DNA of 64,000 nt from Kordiimonadaceae bacterium (lineage in GTDB: Bacteria; Pseudomonadota; Alphaproteobacteria; Sphingomonadales; Kordiimonadaceae), in NCBI GenBank assembly GCA_017640725.1, contig JAEPQB010000001.1:186001-250000 (forward strand), given 5' to 3'. Each line of letters opens with the position of its first letter. Position 1 is the stretch's first letter. Below are positions 60,052 through 64,000 of this stretch, in pieces. Both the position numbers and the translations under genes were made by a program. The notes beneath the pieces are model-generated. The model was not told where the DNA came from and did not search any database. It saw only the letters and a program-made list of their open reading frames with translations.

Positions 60052-62469
60052 ATGATCCATAAAAAGAGACTTCTGGCATCTGCCGCCATGAGCCTTGTGC
60101 TGGCTGTGCCAAGCGTTTCCATGGCAGTAACTGCGCAAGATGCAGCGGCTGACGATGAGAGTTTTGCAATTGACGAGATTATCATCACTGCGCGTAAACG
60201 TGAGCAGAGCTTGCAGGACACGCCGATTGCGATTTCTACGTTCAACACGCAACAGCTGTTTGACGCCGGCTTCAACAACATTGTTGATGTAGCGCGTGCA
60301 ACGCCTGGCCTATTTATTGAAGGCTATAACGATAGAAACGCACGTATCGCGACGTCTCCAAGATTCCGGGGAATAACCGTAGATAACAGCGATCCACTGT
60401 TGCGCACGGCATCGGTATTCATCGACGGCGTATATGTAACGGGCGGTATCCAGGGCATTGGCGTTCAGGAACTTGAACGCGTTGAAATCATTAAAGGCCC
60501 TCAGTCTGCTCTGTTTGGCCGGAACACGTTTGCCGGTGCAATCAACTACATCACAAAAGACCCGGGTGAAGAATTCAAAATCAACATGATGGGCCTTGCC
60601 GCAACACGCGATGAATATCGTGGTCAAATCGGCATCGAAGGTGGCATCACTGACAATGTTAACGGTCGACTGAATGTCAGCTACGATCATGTAGGCGGTC
60701 ATTACCGCAACAACAATGATCGCAGTCAGGAACTTGGCGAAGAAACAACTTGGTCCGTATCTGGCACGCTGGTCTTGAAGCCGACTGAAAATTTCCGCGT
60801 AAAGGCGCGGGCTCTTTATTATGAGGATTCTGACGGCCCTGCTGCTGTTGCGCGTGTAGGTGGCTTCGCCGAGCACAATTTTGGCGGCTTTCCTCTTGAA
60901 GGCGGTGGAACAACCGAGCGGGCTTTCCAAGGAACATTACGCATTCCGGGTGACGACGAGGTCGCCGCCAATACAACGCGGACAGATTTTGATCTGGCCA
61001 TGGCAGCTTTGGCACGGTTAGGCGAAGCAACTTCGTTGGGCCTGACTTTTGATGATTTGGATGGGTTTGGTCTGGAACGGGAAGCGTTCCGTGGCAGCAT
61101 AGCCAGCACTTATGACTTCGACAACGGCATGGCTCTTGATGTTCTGTTTGGTTACAACAAGGAAGAATACCTGTTCTTTGGTGACTTTGACAGCACAGGC
61201 ACCTATGGCTTTAACACGTCTGGCGCCAGCGATATTGAAGACATTAGTATTGAAGCGCGTCTGTCAGGCACTGCTTTTGATGACAAGTTGACCTGGACAA
61301 TTGGCGGTAACTATCTGGATATCGATATCCTCACTGCCGGTGGCTTTTATGATGGCATTCTGGATTTCTGGTTCTCTGGCGTGATCGCACCTGCGAATTC
61401 TACTGGTGCTAAAACGGCTGGCTTGTTTGGTATTCTCGACTATCAAATCAACGAGCAACTTCAGATCATTTTTGAAGGCCGGTACCAAGATGACGAAATC
61501 CGCAATGCAGCCGTGAACAATGGTGTTGGCAACTTCGATAAGTTCTTGCCTCGCGTTGTGTTGAACTGGACACCAAACGACGACACCACCGTTTACTTGA
61601 ACTACTCTGTCGGCAACTTGCCAGGGGGGTTCAATGCGGAGGTCGCCGAACTGGATGCGGAACAGCTTCGCCAGTTGGAACTCGACAACCCAGGCATCGA
61701 CCAAACGTTCAACGAGGAAAAACTTGAGAACTACGAAATCGGTCTGAAGCAATATTTTGACGAGCGCCGCGCGGCCATGAATGTTGCAGCATTTTACATG
61801 AAACGGTCCGATCAGATTTTCTCTGGTTTTGCCTTCATTGATGAAACGGATCCGAACGCGCCAAACCCTGTACGGACTGTTGCCTTCACTGGCAATGGCG
61901 CCACCACAGACATTTATGGTGTTGAAGTTGATCTTACTTACAATCTTTCGCAGGCTCTAACGTTCCAGGGGTCGGTATCATACATTGATGCGACAATTGA
62001 CAGCTTCCCTGAAGGTGCTGGGTCCGGTGATTTTGGCGATGTGTTTGGCCCTGACGCCAGTGTTGAAGGTCAACGTGCCCCGCGCTTCCCGAAATGGGCG
62101 TGGAACGCGAATCTGACATACGAGAAACCCATAAATGGGACATTCCTCGGCATCGAAGATCCAACATACTTTTGGCGTGCTGACAGTTTCTATTCCGGCA
62201 GTTTCTTTGACAGCAATACAAACCTTGCCCGCACGCAGACTGCTCTTGATATCAATTTCAGAACAGGCCTGCGGATGGACAATCTGTCAGTTGAGTTGTT
62301 TGTGACCAATCTGTTCAACGAAGATGCGCCGCCGTCTGCAAACAATATTGCGGACACCAGCGCGGATGTTCGCTTCGGCAGTGGTTTCTTTGACTTCTCG
62401 CAAGAAAGTATCCACGTGGCCCTGCGTCGCAAGCGCCAAGTTGGTATTCGCTTCAACTATAACTTCTAA
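60052..62469 (+). CDS. TonB-dependent receptor of catabolic island B
   Basis: 805 residues from the ATG at 60052, preceded by GGAGGGGAAGG. Signal peptide about 1-27, then the TonB-box/plug junction IDEIIITARKREQSLQDTPI, VDVARATPGLFIEGYNDRNA, VEIIKGPQSALFGRNTFAGA, and a barrel ending FNYNF. Same broad subclass as the receptor at 27208, but with different extracellular loops. Presumed outer-membrane entry for the island B substrate. Controlled by element B6; followed by two hairpins. Confidence 0.93.
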   Translation: MIHKKRLLASAAMSLVLAVPSVSMAVTAQDAAADDESFAIDEIIITARKREQSLQDTPIAISTFNTQQLFDAGFNNIVDVARATPGLFIEGYNDRNARIATSPRFRGITVDNSDPLLRTASVFIDGVYVTGGIQGIGVQELERVEIIKGPQSALFGRNTFAGAINYITKDPGEEFKINMMGLAATRDEYRGQIGIEGGITDNVNGRLNVSYDHVGGHYRNNNDRSQELGEETTWSVSGTLVLKPTENFRVKARALYYEDSDGPAAVARVGGFAEHNFGGFPLEGGGTTERAFQGTLRIPGDDEVAANTTRTDFDLAMAALARLGEATSLGLTFDDLDGFGLEREAFRGSIASTYDFDNGMALDVLFGYNKEEYLFFGDFDSTGTYGFNTSGASDIEDISIEARLSGTAFDDKLTWTIGGNYLDIDILTAGGFYDGILDFWFSGVIAPANSTGAKTAGLFGILDYQINEQLQIIFEGRYQDDEIRNAAVNNGVGNFDKFLPRVVLNWTPNDDTTVYLNYSVGNLPGGFNAEVAELDAEQLRQLELDNPGIDQTFNEEKLENYEIGLKQYFDERRAAMNVAAFYMKRSDQIFSGFAFIDETDPNAPNPVRTVAFTGNGATTDIYGVEVDLTYNLSQALTFQGSVSYIDATIDSFPEGAGSGDFGDVFGPDASVEGQRAPRFPKWAWNANLTYEKPINGTFLGIEDPTYFWRADSFYSGSFFDSNTNLARTQTALDINFRTGLRMDNLSVELFVTNLFNEDAPPSANNIADTSADVRFGSGFFDFSQESIHVALRRKRQVGIRFNYNF

Positions 62470-62478
62470 GACTATTCA

Positions 62479-62509
62479 GCTCTGGGCCCTGGCCCGGAGC
62501 TTTCGATTT
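62479..62509 (+). terminator. Hairpin after TonB receptor
   Basis: GCTCTGGGCC (62479-62488) pairs with GGCCCGGAGC (62491-62500) apart from one mismatch, followed by TTTCGATTT. Confidence 0.7.
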
Positions 62510-62580
62510 AGTTTTGAGTAAGTCTCGGCCAGGCTTGGCTATTTGCCAGAACGGCCATTCCTTCATGAGAACCTATTCAG

Positions 62581-62607
62581 CCGGCCCACTTGGGCCGGTC
62601 TTTTTTT
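62581..62607. terminator. Intrinsic terminator between convergent genes
   Basis: CCGGCCCA (62581-62588) and TGGGCCGG (62591-62598) form a strong stem followed by TCTTTTTTT. Backs up the hairpin at 62479 and lies before the convergent GntR gene. Confidence 0.85.
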
Positions 62608-62630
62608 ATTCTGTGGGTTTGGAAATGCGC

Positions 62631-63443
62631 TTAGTGCTCGGTTTTCCAGAAGTTGGAGTCTTCACCTTCAACACGCGAAAGGGTCATGTTCATCTGATAA
62701 AGATCCGGACGATAAAGAACGGTAATAAATTCGACCGGCCGGTCGTTACTGTCGATTACCACACGCGTCACCTTCAGGAGCGGACTGCCCACGTTCACGC
62801 TCAGCATGGATGCAGTCTTGCCGTCCGCCAAGGTTGCGGTGATAGACTGCCGGGCACGCGATATCTTAACACCTGCCCGTTCCAGCAGCGCGAGCAATGG
62901 CTGGTTTTCCATTTCTTCTTTCTTGAACGAACGGCCTATATCTTCGGGCACATATGTTTCGACATATGAAAACGGCGTATCATCCTTGTGGCGAACACGG
63001 ATCGCACGCTGAACCTTTGTACTGGGTGGCACTTCAAGTGCCTCGGCGGCACGGGGTGGCGCCGCCACATAATCGAACTCGTGAATGGTTACCTGCGTTT
63101 CAAGCACAATGGTCAGCAGGTTCTCAAGCAGCCCGTCCATTGATTCCGCACTTTTGGATGGCACAGGAGCAGAAAAGGTTACAACCGTACCGCGGCCGCG
63201 CTGACGGGCAACGAGACCATCCGCCGCAAGTTCATCTAAGGCGCGCTTTGCTGTAATCCGGGAAACATTGAATATTTTTTCAAGCTCATGCTCGCTCGGG
63301 ATCAAGGTTCCCTCAGCATAGTCCCCGGACACCACCTTTTCTCTCAAAAGGACGTAAATCTGGTGATAGAGCGGTGTTGGCAAGTCTTCATTGACGCGTT
63401 CCGTAGCAGAAAAAGTCACATCGCTATTTCGGTTTTTGCTCAT
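62631..63443 (-). CDS. GntR-family regulator with UTRA domain (HutC/FarR type)
   Basis: 270 residues from the ATG at 63443 with GGGGGA upstream. The winged helix spans about 20-90: LYHQIYVLLREKVVSGDYAE, LIPSEHELEKIFNVSRITAK, RALDELAADGLVARQRGRGT. The UTRA ligand domain (about 105-265) includes RAIRVRHKDDTPFSYVETYV and the final LYRPDLYQMNM block. UTRA members bind small metabolites and usually repress. A copy of the repeated island B element lies 83 bases upstream between it and the divergent DUF1330 gene, so it is the best candidate for the regulator of all seven copies, including its own promoter. Confidence 0.92.
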   Translation of the reverse strand: MSKNRNSDVTFSATERVNEDLPTPLYHQIYVLLREKVVSGDYAEGTLIPSEHELEKIFNVSRITAKRALDELAADGLVARQRGRGTVVTFSAPVPSKSAESMDGLLENLLTIVLETQVTIHEFDYVAAPPRAAEALEVPPSTKVQRAIRVRHKDDTPFSYVETYVPEDIGRSFKKEEMENQPLLALLERAGVKISRARQSITATLADGKTASMLSVNVGSPLLKVTRVVIDSNDRPVEFITVLYRPDLYQMNMTLSRVEGEDSNFWKTEH

Positions 63444-63525
63444 AAATTCCCCCATACTCAAAACGCTAGAAATCTTGCTGGCCAGCCCCATTGATATTGA
63501 TCAACGTGCGGGTCAACATCGCCGG

Positions 63526-63540
63526 ATATATTGATATATC
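63526..63540. promoter_or_regulatory. Island B operator-like element B7
   Basis: ATATATTGATATATC; its reverse complement GATATATCAATATAT aligns with TTATATCAATATA of the element at 49341. It lies in the divergent promoter of the GntR/UTRA gene and the DUF1330 gene, as expected for an autoregulatory site. Confidence 0.65.
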
Positions 63541-63630
63541 ATTTCGGGGGTAGTGGCAAATGGCTTTGCCCAATCACTGGCACCCCGGTTTTTTAGACCG
63601 CCAAATGGCGGCTAATCAGGAGTGGCACAC

Positions 63631-63927
63631 ATGGCAGCCTATATGGTGATATTGGCAGAAATTCAGGATATGCAAAGCTTTAGGGCTTACGGCGAGCGCG
63701 CGGCTGAACTCGTGGCACAATTTGGGGGCGAGTATGTTTCCCGTGGTGCCAAGCGTAGCGAATGCTTGGAGGGTGACTGGCCCGAAGAAACCAAAGTTGT
63801 TATATCCAAATGGCCCTCTTTCGAGGCAGCCAAAGCCTTTTGGGACTCTCCCGAATATGCCGAAGCGAAGAAGCTGCGGGAGGGCAATTCAACGGTGCGC
63901 GTGCGCCTGGTTGAAACCCTGGACTGA
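63631..63927 (+). CDS. DUF1330 family small protein
   Basis: 98 residues from the ATG at 63631 with AGGAG nine bases upstream; an in-frame GTG nine bases earlier is less likely. DUF1330 features: YMVILAEIQDMQSFRAYGER, ELVAQFGGEYVSRGAKRSEC, and VVISKWPSFEAAKAFWDSPE (the WDSPEY turn). A single ferredoxin-like dimer-forming domain related to ABM and EthD folds. Function unknown. Divergent from the regulator and 21 bp ahead of an aldehyde dehydrogenase start, so it belongs to an inducible operon running out of the window. Confidence 0.85.
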   Translation: MAAYMVILAEIQDMQSFRAYGERAAELVAQFGGEYVSRGAKRSECLEGDWPEETKVVISKWPSFEAAKAFWDSPEYAEAKKLREGNSTVRVRLVETLD

Positions 63928-63948
63928 TTACTTTTGCGGAGCGTGACT

Positions 63949-64000
63949 ATGAGTCTTGATGTTCGAAACCCCCACTCTGGCGAAGTCGATTATCGAATTG
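63949..64000 (+). CDS. Aldehyde dehydrogenase N-terminus, cut by window end
   Basis: Seventeen codons are visible: MSLDVRNPHSGEVDYRI. The NPxSGEVDYRI opening is the first strand of the coniferyl-/succinate-semialdehyde-type aldehyde dehydrogenases. GCGGAG lies eight or so bases upstream. Only 21 bp after the DUF1330 gene, so probably the same operon under element B7. The call rests on 17 residues. Confidence 0.5.
   Translation, partial: MSLDVRNPHSGEVDYRI

Noticed and set aside
1-64000. Prophage, insertion sequences, CRISPR, tRNA or rRNA
   Set aside because: No transposase, integrase or phage motif in any real frame, no regularly spaced repeats, and no tRNA-like cloverleaf noticed by eye.

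Overview
The window looks like a chromosomal segment of a free-living, probably marine, alphaproteobacterium. The evidence is three large TonB-dependent receptors ending in aromatic residues, many CoA-transferase III, glutathione-S-transferase and VOC genes, a Zur-like Fur regulator, and GntR-controlled catabolic islands with no phage or IS genes. Base composition looks even along the window (about mid-50s %GC by eye, not computed). I cannot name the genus. I see no tRNA, rRNA, CRISPR, insertion sequence or integrase. No gap between genes exceeds about 260 bp.

Layout. (1) 1-8.9 kb, metal homeostasis: a PepSY membrane protein (cut by the edge), two tiny secreted His/Cys proteins, a NosF-like ABC ATPase with two ABC-2 permeases, a TonB receptor, a MerC-domain protein and a Zur-like regulator. 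A Zur-box-like palindrome lies in front of one small protein and a weaker relative in front of the other. (2) 8.9-16 kb, detoxification/lipid-type metabolism: aldehyde dehydrogenase, SDR, HSL-type esterase, two GST-like proteins, a TetR regulator and a saccharopine-dehydrogenase-like reductase. (3) 16-27 kb, mixed: EAL-domain protein, Tat-exported PhoD, a secreted MtaD-like amidohydrolase, a BASS transporter with a D-aminoacylase-like amidohydrolase, a miniature S26-peptidase-like protein and an NrtR-like Nudix protein.

(4) 27-43.7 kb, catabolic island A: TonB receptor, FCD-type GntR regulator, N-carbamoylsarcosine-amidase-like isochorismatase, CaiB CoA transferase, HMG-CoA-lyase-like enzyme, HyuA/HyuB, LysR regulator, sodium:solute symporter with a small membrane partner, a second isochorismatase, and two PuuE-like deacetylases. 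TTGTATACAA-type palindromes lie in the two divergent promoter regions of this island, pointing to control by its GntR protein. The gene set reads as uptake, ATP-dependent opening and hydrolysis of a cyclic amide, then CoA activation and C-C cleavage of the carbon skeleton. The substrate is unknown.

(5) 43.7-64 kb, catabolic island B: VOC proteins, two alpha/beta-hydrolase-fold proteins carrying His instead of the nucleophile Ser, two MFS carriers, a DUF1838 protein, a diverged LeuC/LeuD pair, a second HMG-CoA-lyase-like enzyme and CaiB, a methyltransferase, an MDR-type reductase, a TonB receptor, a GntR/UTRA regulator, and the start of an aldehyde dehydrogenase at the edge. A repeated AT-rich element (core TTGTTATATCAATATA) occurs in seven intergenic regions of this island, including the regulator's own promoter, and I have not noticed it elsewhere in the window. 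This is the strongest candidate for an undescribed system: a roughly 20-kb regulon for a compound whose carbon may pass through an aconitase-family hydration, CoA transfer and retro-aldol cleavage.
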